Assembly (NCBI RefSeq): GCF_000296815.2
Contig: NZ_CAIT01000009.1
Span: forward strand, 1,426,001 to 1,490,000
Direction of reading: 5' to 3'
Length of the DNA stretch: 64,000 bases
DNA from: Fibrisoma limi BUZ 3
GTDB lineage: Bacteria > Bacteroidota > Bacteroidia > Cytophagales > Spirosomataceae
Position numbers and translations under genes: made by a program. The notes under the pieces are model-generated. The model saw only the letters and a program-made list of their open reading frames with translations. It searched no databases and was not told the DNA's origin. Positions 50,489-58,593 of the stretch are shown piece by piece. Within the stretch, counting starts at the first letter, position 1. Each line of letters begins with the position of its first letter.

Positions 50489-51505
50489 CTACAACGTTAC
50501 CCCAAAACTGAGCGACCGGACATCCGGCCCTCTTCCATCTCTGAACACCGGGTTCAGGTCGTATTTAACGAACAGATTGGCCCGTAAAATTCCCAGATGC
50601 CCGATCAGACCGTAGCGAAGATCGTTCAGATAGAAGTTGCTGTGCTCGCGCTCTTTCTCGTTAGATGTAAATTTAATTTTGGTGTAGCTATCCAGCCGAT
50701 ATCCAACAAATCCCCCTACGCCCAGATGAAACGCTTTCCGATTGGAGCCGGTGTAAAACGTTATTCGCGGCACTACGGGTAAGTTAATTGAGCAGACCGT
50801 CAGCTTCGTTTTTTTTATAGGTTCGACAATGGGCACGAAATCCACTCTGTCTAGTCCTCTTCGAACAACTACATCCTCTTCAAACATGTAATTATTCCAG
50901 GCCAGCTCAACCCCGTAGTACACGCTCAACTTAGCAACTTTACCACGGACCAACGTCGGATGCTGACCTATGCTGAAGCTAATGTATCGGGAACCCAACG
51001 GCAGCAGCCCGTACTGGTCTGAAGGATATGCTGCCAGTTGCGACTCGGTAAGTAAGGTGTTTAGCCCAACATTTACGTCAGTCTGGATATTGAAACCACT
51101 TCGTCGGTTACGATACCGCAGTTGTGTACGTCGGTAGTCATCATCTTCGTTGTCAGTACTGTCGGCATTTGAACGTCCTCCCTTTATGACGACATTAACA
51201 TCTCCTTTCCGCTTCGTTATCACCAGAACAGTGTCTTTCAGGTATTTTTCTCCTTCAACTTCGCCTACCGATACGGCTGTTTTACCGTCTGGCAACGTAT
51301 CGAGTTGCATACCCATCTCCCGAACAATTTTATTCAGGTCATATGCGGAAAGTGCTTTGATACCGGCCTTGTCGGGGGCGTAGATGACCAGCCGGGTCCG
51401 GTTGGCGAACCGCACCACCAACGAGTCACCTAGCGTAGTTGCCTGTGACCGTACGGATGTAAATACACCCAGGGCCAAAATAGCTATTTGCAATACACGC
51501 TTCAT
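50489..51505 (-). CDS. Secreted/outer-membrane protein of an ECF sigma operon
   Basis: The 338-residue product has a signal peptide (MKRVLQIAILALGVFTSVRSQA) and a first domain of about 100 residues. An acidic linker with DSTDNEDDDYRRT follows. The last ~210 residues have amphipathic strand patterns (GFNIQTDVNVGLNTLLTE, LSVYYGVELAWNNYMFE, VFRDGRGPDVRSLSFGVTL) ending in a Leu, as expected of a small beta-barrel or barrel-like domain. I do not recognise the family. It is coupled to the membrane protein upstream by a TAATG overlap and is the third member of the triad. Confidence 0.75.
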   Translation of the reverse strand: MKRVLQIAILALGVFTSVRSQATTLGDSLVVRFANRTRLVIYAPDKAGIKALSAYDLNKIVREMGMQLDTLPDGKTAVSVGEVEGEKYLKDTVLVITKRKGDVNVVIKGGRSNADSTDNEDDDYRRTQLRYRNRRSGFNIQTDVNVGLNTLLTESQLAAYPSDQYGLLPLGSRYISFSIGQHPTLVRGKVAKLSVYYGVELAWNNYMFEEDVVVRRGLDRVDFVPIVEPIKKTKLTVCSINLPVVPRITFYTGSNRKAFHLGVGGFVGYRLDSYTKIKFTSNEKEREHSNFYLNDLRYGLIGHLGILRANLFVKYDLNPVFRDGRGPDVRSLSFGVTL

Positions 51506-52359
51506 TACTTGTCTGATTTATCTTTTTCAAAACTCTGTTTAATGCCCCGGTAGGCCCAACCCAGTAGCGTCCCCTGCTCATTATCTCTTTTGGCAACTGC
51601 AACTTCACCTTGTTTGACGCGCTGTAGTTGGTCTAGCAGCTTCTTTACCCCTTTCCGTTTTGTTTCTTCAGGATTCATTACTACTACCTTTTCTTCGGTT
51701 TCCTGAGCAGCTTGTCGTGCCGCAATGAGCGCATCCGGCTCAGCAATCGTTACAACCAATACCCGGTCGGCTGTCGGAGCTGGTTTTGCCGCGGCCACTA
51801 CCGGTTCACTACTTACAGTCGTCGGTTGTTCCACCGGCGCTTTTACCGGCTCGCTCTTCGCGATAATTGGCTCTTCGCTACGTTGTACTTTTTCCAGATT
51901 GTCATTTGGGCTTGACGTCACTGACGCTTTGCTTTTATTAAAATTAGCGGAGCGGCCAGGTTTACGAACGTCAGCCAGTTGCTCAACGGGCCGCTCAGTT
52001 TGTGCGTTAGTCTGAGTAGAAGGCAAATTCTGTTCAGGCTGTTCGCTTTTTTCAGACTCCTGTTTTTTTGTGGATTGAACCGGCTTCTGAGTGCTTACTG
52101 CTACTTGCTGATGTTGGACCTGCATATTGGTTTCGGCAGGCCAGTATAACCAGCCAAACAGCGCGACCAGGATGAGGCAGGCGGCCGCGGCTGCATACCT
52201 GTATAGTACAGGATTACGCCAGATCACTACACGTTGTTTTTTCTGGCCCAGCCGTTCCTGCAATGCCTCCCAAGCATCGTTGCCGGGTGTCAACGACATA
52301 TTACCCAGCTTTCGGGCAAATAGATCGTCAATAGGCGGCTTTTCGGTATGTTTTCTCAT
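51505..52359 (-). CDS. Membrane-anchored protein following an ECF sigma gene (possible anti-sigma)
   Basis: The 284-residue protein has a short cytoplasmic N-terminus (PPIDDLFARKLGNMSLTPGN, then DAWEALQERLG) and one transmembrane helix (YAAAAACLILVALFGWLYW). Its long periplasmic region is rich in Gln, Glu, Pro, Thr and Val and looks largely disordered until a helical end (EETKRKGVKKLLDQLQRVKQ). It parallels the protein at 6628-7257 in position and topology, with a similar pre-membrane D/E-x-W-x-x-(L/I) stretch (DAWEALQERLG versus GLWSKIESGLG). An anti-sigma role is plausible, but no zinc motif is seen. Its start overlaps the sigma gene by 32 bases. Confidence 0.7.
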   Translation of the reverse strand: MRKHTEKPPIDDLFARKLGNMSLTPGNDAWEALQERLGQKKQRVVIWRNPVLYRYAAAAACLILVALFGWLYWPAETNMQVQHQQVAVSTQKPVQSTKKQESEKSEQPEQNLPSTQTNAQTERPVEQLADVRKPGRSANFNKSKASVTSSPNDNLEKVQRSEEPIIAKSEPVKAPVEQPTTVSSEPVVAAAKPAPTADRVLVVTIAEPDALIAARQAAQETEEKVVVMNPEETKRKGVKKLLDQLQRVKQGEVAVAKRDNEQGTLLGWAYRGIKQSFEKDKSDK

Positions 52360-52918
52360 TGGTAAAATCTTTTTCCAATTTTTTCAGATTCGTTTGCAGT
52401 AGGATTCTTGCCCGGCTTAGCTGCGACTTTGATGTTCCTTCCGAAATTCCCAGCATGTCGGCGATCTCTGCGTGTGAATACCCTTCTATGGCATACAGGT
52501 TAAACACTGTACGGTAGCCGTCGGGGAGCTGGTTCACCATGCGTAGCAGGTCATTTTCATTTACAGCCGTATCGGCCCATTCATAGTCGGGTTCATCGGT
52601 CATTTCATCTACTGCAACTTCCTGCCGCCACTGGCGATTCCGGCGCAGGAACATAAGCGACTCAGTAACCATGATTCGGCGTATCCAGCCTTCAAAACTG
52701 CCATCTTCCCGAAACTGCTCTATCTTCTCAAATACCTTCATAAACCCATCAATCATCACTTCTTCTGCATCCGCGCGGTTCGAACAATACCGAGTACAGA
52801 CAGCCAGCATTTTTCCGGCGTACCGCTCATACACAACCTTATGCGCGCGGCTTTCACCCCGCTTCAACGCTGATACCAGCTGCGCTTCAGTTGTGAAAAA
52901 AGGTATAATTCGGAGCAT
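52328..52918 (-). CDS. ECF-type RNA polymerase sigma factor
   Basis: The 196-residue factor has region 2 (VVYERYAGKMLAVCTRYC, ADAEEVMIDGFMKVFEKI, FREDGSFEGWIRRIMVTESL) and region 4 (QLPDGYRTVFNLYAIEGYSH, AEIADMLGISEGTSKSQLSRAR). It belongs to the Bacteroidota ECF type, distinct from the factor at 7266-7841 by many substitutions. It heads a unit with the membrane-anchored protein and an envelope protein, followed by the reductase-like gene. No TAnnTTTG is evident upstream, so the operon may be driven by the ECF factor itself or by an undetected promoter. Confidence 0.93.
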   Translation of the reverse strand: MLRIIPFFTTEAQLVSALKRGESRAHKVVYERYAGKMLAVCTRYCSNRADAEEVMIDGFMKVFEKIEQFREDGSFEGWIRRIMVTESLMFLRRNRQWRQEVAVDEMTDEPDYEWADTAVNENDLLRMVNQLPDGYRTVFNLYAIEGYSHAEIADMLGISEGTSKSQLSRARILLQTNLKKLEKDFTNEKTYRKAAY

Positions 52919-52984
52919 GTCTGTTTAGGTTTCAGCGGTAAGATGCATATCGACTGAAGGTAGGTTGCATCAGTTATAAAAAAA

Positions 52985-53030
52985 AAGTGCAGATTTTGAC
53001 CTAACTTCTAGATAGTCAAAATCTGCACTT
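52985..53030 (-). terminator. Terminator of the respiratory operon
   Basis: AAGTGCAGATTTTGAC (52985-53000) and its exact complement (53015-53030) enclose a 14-base loop. On the minus strand a run of U residues follows at once. It lies 19 bases past the last gene (DUF983) and ends the long cytochrome operon. Confidence 0.88.
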
Positions 53031-53048
53031 GAAGAATTTGTTGGCCAG

Positions 53049-53426
53049 CTACAAATCAGGCTGATATTTTATACCTGAAACATAATGCAGCCAGATAACT
53101 CTTGAAACCCTAAAGTTTATTGGGGCAATGATAATCATCACGGGAGCGATCACGGCTACATATAGCCAACCATCGGGATCATTGGCCAGATAGAACAATA
53201 TAAAACCAATGACCAGTGCCACACCACCCGATATGGCATAGCTCACGAACATAGCGCCGTAAAAATACCCTGGCTCAACTTCGTAACGTAGTCCGCAGTG
53301 TGGACAAAATTCATACATTTTGTCAAAGCCAGTCAGTGAATAAAATGGCTTTTCAAAAATCTTTCCTTGCCTACATCTGGGACATAGCCCGTTTAACGCG
53401 GCTTGCAATTTTGAGACGTTGCCCAT
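53049..53426 (-). CDS. DUF983 family membrane protein
   Basis: The 125-residue protein begins with a zinc-ribbon-like part holding CPRC (GLCPRCRQGKIFEKPFY) and CPHC (FCPHCGLRYEVEPGYFYGAM). Two transmembrane helices follow (GGVALVIGFILFYL, VAVIAPVMIIIAPI). DUF983 proteins are often encoded with cytochrome oxidase genes and may take part in assembly; the role is not established. I used the ATG at 53426, which matches the family start. The reading frame overlaps the 3' end of the upstream small gene by 56 bases. Confidence 0.88.
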   Translation of the reverse strand: MGNVSKLQAALNGLCPRCRQGKIFEKPFYSLTGFDKMYEFCPHCGLRYEVEPGYFYGAMFVSYAISGGVALVIGFILFYLANDPDGWLYVAVIAPVMIIIAPINFRVSRVIWLHYVSGIKYQPDL

Positions 53427-53652
53427 ACTCTTTCTTACTGTTGCGGTACCACAGATAACCAATTGCGGCTACCAGCAGATACGGCACCGAAAGAAGATAC
53501 AGGATACCAATATTTAACTCTGAAGCAACGACGCTCCGACCATTGCTGACGGTACTTTCAACCGTTCCCCGGCACATTGCGCACTGAGCCATTAACTCAG
53601 GCGACACGGCCAGTAAAACGATGAGTAATATCCACACTTTCCAACTTTTCAT
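53371..53652 (-). CDS. Small CxxC membrane protein in the cytochrome oxidase operon
   Basis: The 93-residue product has a signal peptide or helix (WKVWILLIVLLAVSPELMA) followed directly by QCAMCRGTVEST, a CxxC pair at the start of the mature part. One transmembrane helix (NIGILYLLSVPYLLVAAIGYLWY) and a basic cytoplasmic tail (RNSKKEYGQRLKIASRVKR) complete it. The CxxC would face the periplasm next to the oxidase and SCO1 components, suggesting copper or thiol handling. I know no named function. The 3' end overlaps DUF983, so the two are translationally coupled. Confidence 0.82.
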   Translation of the reverse strand: MKSWKVWILLIVLLAVSPELMAQCAMCRGTVESTVSNGRSVVASELNIGILYLLSVPYLLVAAIGYLWYRNSKKEYGQRLKIASRVKRAMSQM

Positions 53653-53662
53653 CGCTTTTAAT

Positions 53663-54205
53663 TTAATGAACGTAATACGGCTTAATCAGTAGATAAACGA
53701 TTACACCCGTAATGCTGACATACAGCCAGATTGGATACGCGTATTTCACTGTTTGTTTGTGCTTTGCGATCTGACCGCTCAGGGCAAAGTAAACAGCCCT
53801 CAGTACAAACCAAACAACTACGATTGACAAACCGATATGTGAAATAAGCAAAAAGTAATATACCGGTCTTATCCAGCCCTCTCCTCCGAACGGAGTCGAT
53901 TCATTCGACAAATGGTAGAGTACATAACTAACCAGGAAGAACGAACCGAGACCAAAAGCCGTTAGCATTGTCCGCTTATGCGCCAATACGTTCCCCTGCC
54001 GAATAAAGTACAACCCTACTATCAGTAATACAGATGTTGCGGTATTTACAATACCATTGATATGCGGCAGGTACGTTGTCCAATATCCTAAGTCTATCTT
54101 CTGACGTATACCTAGTAATATGGCGACGGCCAATGGTATGGCCAGCGAAAGAATATTAATGAGCCGGTTCGCTTTCTGTTCCTGAACAGGTTGTAGCGTT
54201 TCCAT
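53663..54205 (-). CDS. DUF420 family membrane protein
   Basis: The 180-residue protein has about five transmembrane helices and the DUF420 (YozB-like) pattern: YLPHINGIVNTATSVLLIVGL, then YFIRQGNVLAHKRTMLTAFGL, SYVLYHLSNESTPFGGEGW, RPVYYFLLISHIGLSIVVV, FALSGQIAKHKQTVKYAYPI. Several conserved His (LPHINGIVN, AHKR, YHL, SHIGL, KHK) suggest heme or copper contact. DUF420 genes neighbour oxidase and SCO genes in many bacteria and probably aid oxidase assembly. It sits between SCO1 and the small CxxC gene. Confidence 0.9.
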   Translation of the reverse strand: METLQPVQEQKANRLINILSLAIPLAVAILLGIRQKIDLGYWTTYLPHINGIVNTATSVLLIVGLYFIRQGNVLAHKRTMLTAFGLGSFFLVSYVLYHLSNESTPFGGEGWIRPVYYFLLISHIGLSIVVVWFVLRAVYFALSGQIAKHKQTVKYAYPIWLYVSITGVIVYLLIKPYYVH

Positions 54206-54216
54206 GATTGGTGAGT

Positions 54217-54927
54217 TTATTGTTTGCTGTAAATGTCTAACAGCACCCTGATTTCAAGCACCAGCCGGTCAACGTCTTTCTTATCAGTTCCGTCGTAAAA
54301 ACCCCGGACTATGCCTTCTTTATCTACTAATACCAACTTTTCGCTATGGATAAAAGTTTCGTCCGGATTACCATTCTTGACTCCAGCGTCAACCGCTGGT
54401 AGATAGTAGCCCCGCATAGCTAAATTATAGATATCTACCTTATTACCAGTCAGAAAGTACCACTTCCCTGGAATAGCGTCGTACTTCTGAGCGTATGCTT
54501 TTAGTTGCTCTGGCTTGTCATGTTCCGGGTCGACAGTATGCGACAGAAATACAACATTTGGATTATCCCGGAAAATATCCTGAACCCGTGTAAGCTGCGA
54601 TGAGATCCTTGGACAAACTGTTCCGCAACGGGTGAAGAAAAAGGAAGCAACGTAAATCTTGTCCTTCACGACCGAATTGTCTATCACTTTTCCATTTTGA
54701 TCAATTAATCGAAATGGCGGAATGTGATTATACAGTGTATCTGTTTGCTCAGTGCCATCAGGGCCAATCACCTTACCCATCAGCGGTTCTCCTGATGTTG
54801 AATCAATTTTGGGCAAATACCGTGGTAAAACGTAGTGGTTTTGGGTACCAAACCGAAGAAATAGATACAGCAAAGCCGGGACCAGCAGCGTAGCCACTAG
54901 AATCCCGGCTTTCCATTTAGTATTCAT
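54217..54927 (-). CDS. SCO1/SenC copper chaperone
   Basis: The 236-residue protein has an N-terminal membrane anchor (AGILVATLLVPALLYLFL) and a thioredoxin-like fold with the copper-binding CxxxC (FFTRCGTVCPR, Cys101 and Cys105) and distal His (FIHSEKLVLVDKEG). It delivers copper to, or reduces the Cys pair of, the CuA site of the oxidase subunit II encoded in the same operon. All three copper ligands are present. It lies three bases downstream of the subunit IV gene. Confidence 0.95.
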   Translation of the reverse strand: MNTKWKAGILVATLLVPALLYLFLRFGTQNHYVLPRYLPKIDSTSGEPLMGKVIGPDGTEQTDTLYNHIPPFRLIDQNGKVIDNSVVKDKIYVASFFFTRCGTVCPRISSQLTRVQDIFRDNPNVVFLSHTVDPEHDKPEQLKAYAQKYDAIPGKWYFLTGNKVDIYNLAMRGYYLPAVDAGVKNGNPDETFIHSEKLVLVDKEGIVRGFYDGTDKKDVDRLVLEIRVLLDIYSKQ

Positions 54928-54930
54928 ATG

Positions 54931-55266
54931 TTACCTCAATTGGAAAATGGAGCCACCCTCCACCAACAAGGCAATTAGAAGCCATGCAACAAAAATTGTT
55001 GGTACGAGAATAGCCCAGATCAGGCTTTTAACTTCATGCTTGAGGTGCATAAATTCACCGACAATATAGAAGGCTTTGACAATTGTCATGCCTACAAAGA
55101 TGGCAACCTTTAATGTACCCGCCGGAAACAAGAATGCGGTAACAAATTCAAGGGCGGTAATACCAGCTAGCACCCAGAATGTGCGCCAGATTACGGCCGT
55201 TTGCGGGGGCGCTACTTCTGTGCCTCCGTGATTATGACCGTCTGTGTTATGTGCGTAATTAGCCAT
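54931..55266 (-). CDS. Cytochrome c oxidase subunit IV (COX4_pro/CyoD-like)
   Basis: The 111-residue protein has three transmembrane helices (WRTFWVLAGITALEFVTAFLF, FVGMTIVKAFYIVGEFMHL, LVPTIFVAWLLIALLVE) and the motif KAFYIVGEFMHLKHE typical of bacterial subunit IV. It stabilises the oxidase. I used the ATG at 55266 (MANYAHNTDGHNH); the longer frame to 55320 overlaps the end of subunit III. The His-rich N-terminus may bind metal. Confidence 0.92.
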   Translation of the reverse strand: MANYAHNTDGHNHGGTEVAPPQTAVIWRTFWVLAGITALEFVTAFLFPAGTLKVAIFVGMTIVKAFYIVGEFMHLKHEVKSLIWAILVPTIFVAWLLIALLVEGGSIFQLR

Positions 55267-55283
55267 ATCAGAAAAGGTGGTTA

Positions 55284-56081
55284 TTAAACCAGGTAAAAGA
55301 AGGTAAAGACAAATACCCAAACAAGGTCAACAAAGTGCCAGTAGAGACCTACTTTTTCAACCATTTCATAATGACCACGGCGATCATACAGACCGGTTGC
55401 TGCCCGGTAGAAGATCAGGATGTTTAACACTACACCACTAAATACGTGTGTTCCGTGGAAACCTGTAATGAAGAAGAACAGATCAGCGAACGCTGGAGGC
55501 CCGTATTGGTTCTCAACCAGATTAGCGCCAAAGATCGTACGTTCTACCCACTGCCCAGCGACTAACTCTCTGATAACCGTTCCCTGTTCCGTACCGTGGA
55601 TAAAGTGAGACCATTCCCACGCCTGACTTCCCAGGAAGGTTAGCCCACCGAGAATCGTCCACAACATGTACTTTTCTACATCAGCCCGATCCATCCGGTG
55701 ACCAGCTTCAACTGCCAGTACCATTGTTACGCTACTGAAAATGAGGATAAAGGTCATGATACCAACGAATACCAGCGGTGCATCAACTCCGTGCAGGAAT
55801 GGCACAGCGTTATATACTTTCTCTGGTACAGGCCAGTATATGTTCGAAAACTTGAACACTTCCCCGTAGATTGCTGGATCCCAGGCCGGATAGCTGAATC
55901 GAATCAGACCGTACGTCACCAGCAGGGCCGAGAACGTGAAGGTATCGGAAATCAGGAAGAACCACATCATCAGCTTGCCATAACTGGCATTCATTGGCTC
56001 GACACCACCCATCCAGGTTTTCTTGTCGAATGCCTGCGCTGAATCAGAAGGTACAGTCTCGGTCGTCACAGTAGCCGCCAT
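55284..56081 (-). CDS. Cytochrome c oxidase subunit III
   Basis: The 265-residue protein has about seven transmembrane helices and subunit III hallmarks (YGKLMMWFFLISDTFTFSAL, LTFLGSQAWEWSHFI, FFITGFHGTHVFSGVVLNIL, WHFVDLVWVFVFTFFYLV). It lacks redox centres and supports proton uptake and stability. It is the second of two tandem subunit III-type genes; it is the longer one, with an N-terminal extension of about 30 residues. Confidence 0.95.
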   Translation of the reverse strand: MAATVTTETVPSDSAQAFDKKTWMGGVEPMNASYGKLMMWFFLISDTFTFSALLVTYGLIRFSYPAWDPAIYGEVFKFSNIYWPVPEKVYNAVPFLHGVDAPLVFVGIMTFILIFSSVTMVLAVEAGHRMDRADVEKYMLWTILGGLTFLGSQAWEWSHFIHGTEQGTVIRELVAGQWVERTIFGANLVENQYGPPAFADLFFFITGFHGTHVFSGVVLNILIFYRAATGLYDRRGHYEMVEKVGLYWHFVDLVWVFVFTFFYLV

Positions 56082-56096
56082 GCGTCTAAGTAATTA

Positions 56097-56687
56097 TCAA
56101 TGAAAGTAGACTAAAAAGATAAACAAATACAACCACAAAATGTCCAGAAAATGCCAGTAAGAGGCTGCAATCTGGATTTGCTCAAGGCTTTTGGCGTGGA
56201 TTCGCAGGCGAAAAGCAGCCACCAACGCAAATACCAGAACAAACAAACCGGTAATGAGGTGAAAAGCATGCAAACCTGTGAAAACGTACATGAACGAACC
56301 GGCCGGATTGCCAACAAAGAAAACTTTTTGGTTAACAAGCTCAACCCAGCCCTGGAACTGCATGTACAGAAATACCATTCCAAGTGCAAAAGTAACAGTT
56401 ATTGCGGTCTTAAGACTGGCAAAATTGTCTTTTTTTGCGGATAAATACGCCCAGTGCATCGTTAGGCTGCTAACGACTAATACAATTGAACTGTAGGTAA
56501 ATATTGGAGGGATTGTATATTCCAGCCAGTTTCCTTCAGCCCGCCTTACAAGATACGCACTCGTCATGGCTGCAAACAACATGATGATGCTGACTATAAA
56601 CAGCCACAAAATGAATTTTCGTGGGTTCATGGAGAGGGTTTCTTCCGGCTCCTCCACGATAGTAATATGATTTGCTACGTCACTCAT
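56097..56687 (-). CDS. Cytochrome c oxidase subunit III, short paralogue
   Basis: The 196-residue protein has five helices in the CyoC/CtaE pattern (FILWLFIVSIIMLFAAMTSAYL, YVFTGLHAFHLITGLFVLVF, WHFLDILWLYLFIFLVYF). It is shorter than its neighbour and diverged from it, and lacks the first two helices, as in the quinol-oxidase-type short form. Adjacent short and long subunit III genes are a usual arrangement in Bacteroidota. It follows ctaB by six bases. Confidence 0.93.
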   Translation of the reverse strand: MSDVANHITIVEEPEETLSMNPRKFILWLFIVSIIMLFAAMTSAYLVRRAEGNWLEYTIPPIFTYSSIVLVVSSLTMHWAYLSAKKDNFASLKTAITVTFALGMVFLYMQFQGWVELVNQKVFFVGNPAGSFMYVFTGLHAFHLITGLFVLVFALVAAFRLRIHAKSLEQIQIAASYWHFLDILWLYLFIFLVYFH

Positions 56688-56693
56688 GATTTG

Positions 56694-57572
56694 TTAAACC
56701 TTATCCAGTAAGTAAACAATCTGTACAACCGGCAGATAAAGCAATGATCCAAACATCATTTGTAAGGCTGCCCTGTCTGTACAGGTCTTCATTAAGTGAA
56801 ACGTTTGCGCCAGGAACAAGATTCCGCCCACCATTGCTACTAAAGCTGAATTGATACCGGTTATGCCCAGCATATACGGCAGCCAACCAACAGGTATCAA
56901 AAACAGCGTATAGATCATAATCCGGAACGCCGTCTGGGTATCTTTTTCCTTACCTGGCATCATTTGAATGCCTGCTTTCTTATACTCGTCAAAAGCAAGC
57001 CAACCGATTGCCCAGAAATGTGGGAACTGCCAGAAAAATTGAATGGCAAATAATATACCCGGTTCTAACCCGTAATGGTTTGTCGCTGCTACCCAACCAA
57101 TCATAGGTGGAAAAGCACCTGGCAAAGCGCCTACAAATACCGCTATTTGGCCTTTTCGTTTAAGCGGTGTATATACAAAACCGTATAGTAGTAATGATAA
57201 AACAGCCAGTGCTGCGGCTCTCACATTAAAACACACGACAAACAGGTAACAGGCAATACTAAACAAAATAAAGGCAAAGACTGCTGCTTCGTTAATGCTT
57301 AACCGTCCAGTTGGCAATGGCCGACCTGCGGTTCGTTTCATAACCTTGTCTGAGTCTTTCTCAATAATTTGGTTAATTATATTGGCTGCTCCTGTTATAG
57401 CGATTGAAGCAATAATCAGAACTACAATTTTCAACCAATCAATTTGATTTGCTGCCAATCCGTAGCCAAATACCCCAGAAAATACTACGGCTAACGTTAG
57501 CTTAATTTTCAGCAACTCAAAGTATGCTTTAGCCTTGTCGCTTATTACGTCTAAGGACAGTAATTTCTCCAT
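56694..57572 (-). CDS. ctaB: Protoheme IX farnesyltransferase (heme O synthase)
   Basis: The 292-residue UbiA-family prenyltransferase adds farnesyl to heme b, the first step to heme A. The Asp-rich substrate motif is NQIIEKDSDKVMKRTAGRPL, and LKRKGQIAVFVGALPGAFPP and WQFPHFWAIGWLAFDEYKKA are family signatures. About nine membrane helices are evident. It lies one base downstream of ctaA, so the heme A pathway is translated together. Confidence 0.96.
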   Translation of the reverse strand: MEKLLSLDVISDKAKAYFELLKIKLTLAVVFSGVFGYGLAANQIDWLKIVVLIIASIAITGAANIINQIIEKDSDKVMKRTAGRPLPTGRLSINEAAVFAFILFSIACYLFVVCFNVRAAALAVLSLLLYGFVYTPLKRKGQIAVFVGALPGAFPPMIGWVAATNHYGLEPGILFAIQFFWQFPHFWAIGWLAFDEYKKAGIQMMPGKEKDTQTAFRIMIYTLFLIPVGWLPYMLGITGINSALVAMVGGILFLAQTFHLMKTCTDRAALQMMFGSLLYLPVVQIVYLLDKV

Positions 57573-57573
57573 C

Positions 57574-58593
57574 TTAAACTGGTATAAAACGATGCTGCTT
57601 TTCAGCCCGTTTAGATAAAATAAATTTAGGGTTTAACAACAGCCATCCAATAAATTGCCCCCCAATCATAATCACCGCCAGTAATAAATGAATAGGTTGG
57701 GCAAAAGCTGGTACTGAAAAGTAACCCATTATCGCACCTGTTGCTATTTCGGCAATTACCAAAGCAATCAGCCCTTTGAATAGTTGATCTAAAACTTTCA
57801 CTTCCCGCACTTTGTGGAGTTGAAACACAACCGCGATATGAAATCCTAAAATCACTATCGAAAACGAACGATGGATATAGAAACGCCAATCGAGGTTTTC
57901 AATCCATTGCTCTCGTTGGCTGTAGCCAAGCCGCTTAACAACCTCATCCAATGCATCTCTAACCTGCGTACCCAGCAGTACTTGCCCAAGTGTCAATACT
58001 ACCGTAACGATCAGTAACCAATTTATTCTGTTCGATTTGACGCCCGTTGACTGTACATCCAGACGAGCCGCGCTTGAACGGATCAGTACAAAAATCAGCG
58101 CAAAAACGACCAGAATGGCCAGTAACAAATGTAGTGTAATCATGTACTGAGCAAGCTCAGTAGCTACAACCCTGGATCCTAGCCAACCGTTTGCGCCGAT
58201 TAGCAAAAAAGCAGCGACGCTACCCCAAAATACAGGTTTGTCTTTACGAAGATAAGGAATCGATGCCAGCAGCGTGGCGAAAACGAGTAGGCCAGAAAAA
58301 ACACCTAACAGCCTGTTAACGTATTCAATCCAAGTTTTTACAGCATTGAATACGACTTCGCCCTTTAATTTAGCTCCGTATATCTCCTGATAGTTGGGCG
58401 GTAGTTGAGATATATCGGTTGGAGGAACCCAACGACCGAAACATTTCGGCCAGTCAGGACAGCCCATCCCGGAGCCGGTTCCTCTGACAATTCCACCTGC
58501 CAATATTAGCAGATAGACAACTATAACTGTCAGAAGCGCCAGACTCCGGAATCGCTGTTCATGTTTATTAGTGAGGTTGCTTAAATTGGTCAT
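57574..58593 (-). CDS. ctaA: Heme A synthase
   Basis: The 339-residue COX15/CtaA protein oxidises the C8 methyl of heme O to formyl. The N-terminal motif GGIVRGTGSGMGCPDWPKCF, with the Cys pair, is intact. The His ligands lie in conserved helices (IEYVNRLLGVFSGLLVF, MITLHLLLAILVVFALIF, YIHRSFSIVILGFHIAV, PIHLLLAVIMIGGQFIG). It has eight membrane helices. Its start overlaps the end of coxA by 26 bases, so heme A formation is coupled to subunit I synthesis. Confidence 0.96.
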   Translation of the reverse strand: MTNLSNLTNKHEQRFRSLALLTVIVVYLLILAGGIVRGTGSGMGCPDWPKCFGRWVPPTDISQLPPNYQEIYGAKLKGEVVFNAVKTWIEYVNRLLGVFSGLLVFATLLASIPYLRKDKPVFWGSVAAFLLIGANGWLGSRVVATELAQYMITLHLLLAILVVFALIFVLIRSSAARLDVQSTGVKSNRINWLLIVTVVLTLGQVLLGTQVRDALDEVVKRLGYSQREQWIENLDWRFYIHRSFSIVILGFHIAVVFQLHKVREVKVLDQLFKGLIALVIAEIATGAIMGYFSVPAFAQPIHLLLAVIMIGGQFIGWLLLNPKFILSKRAEKQHRFIPV

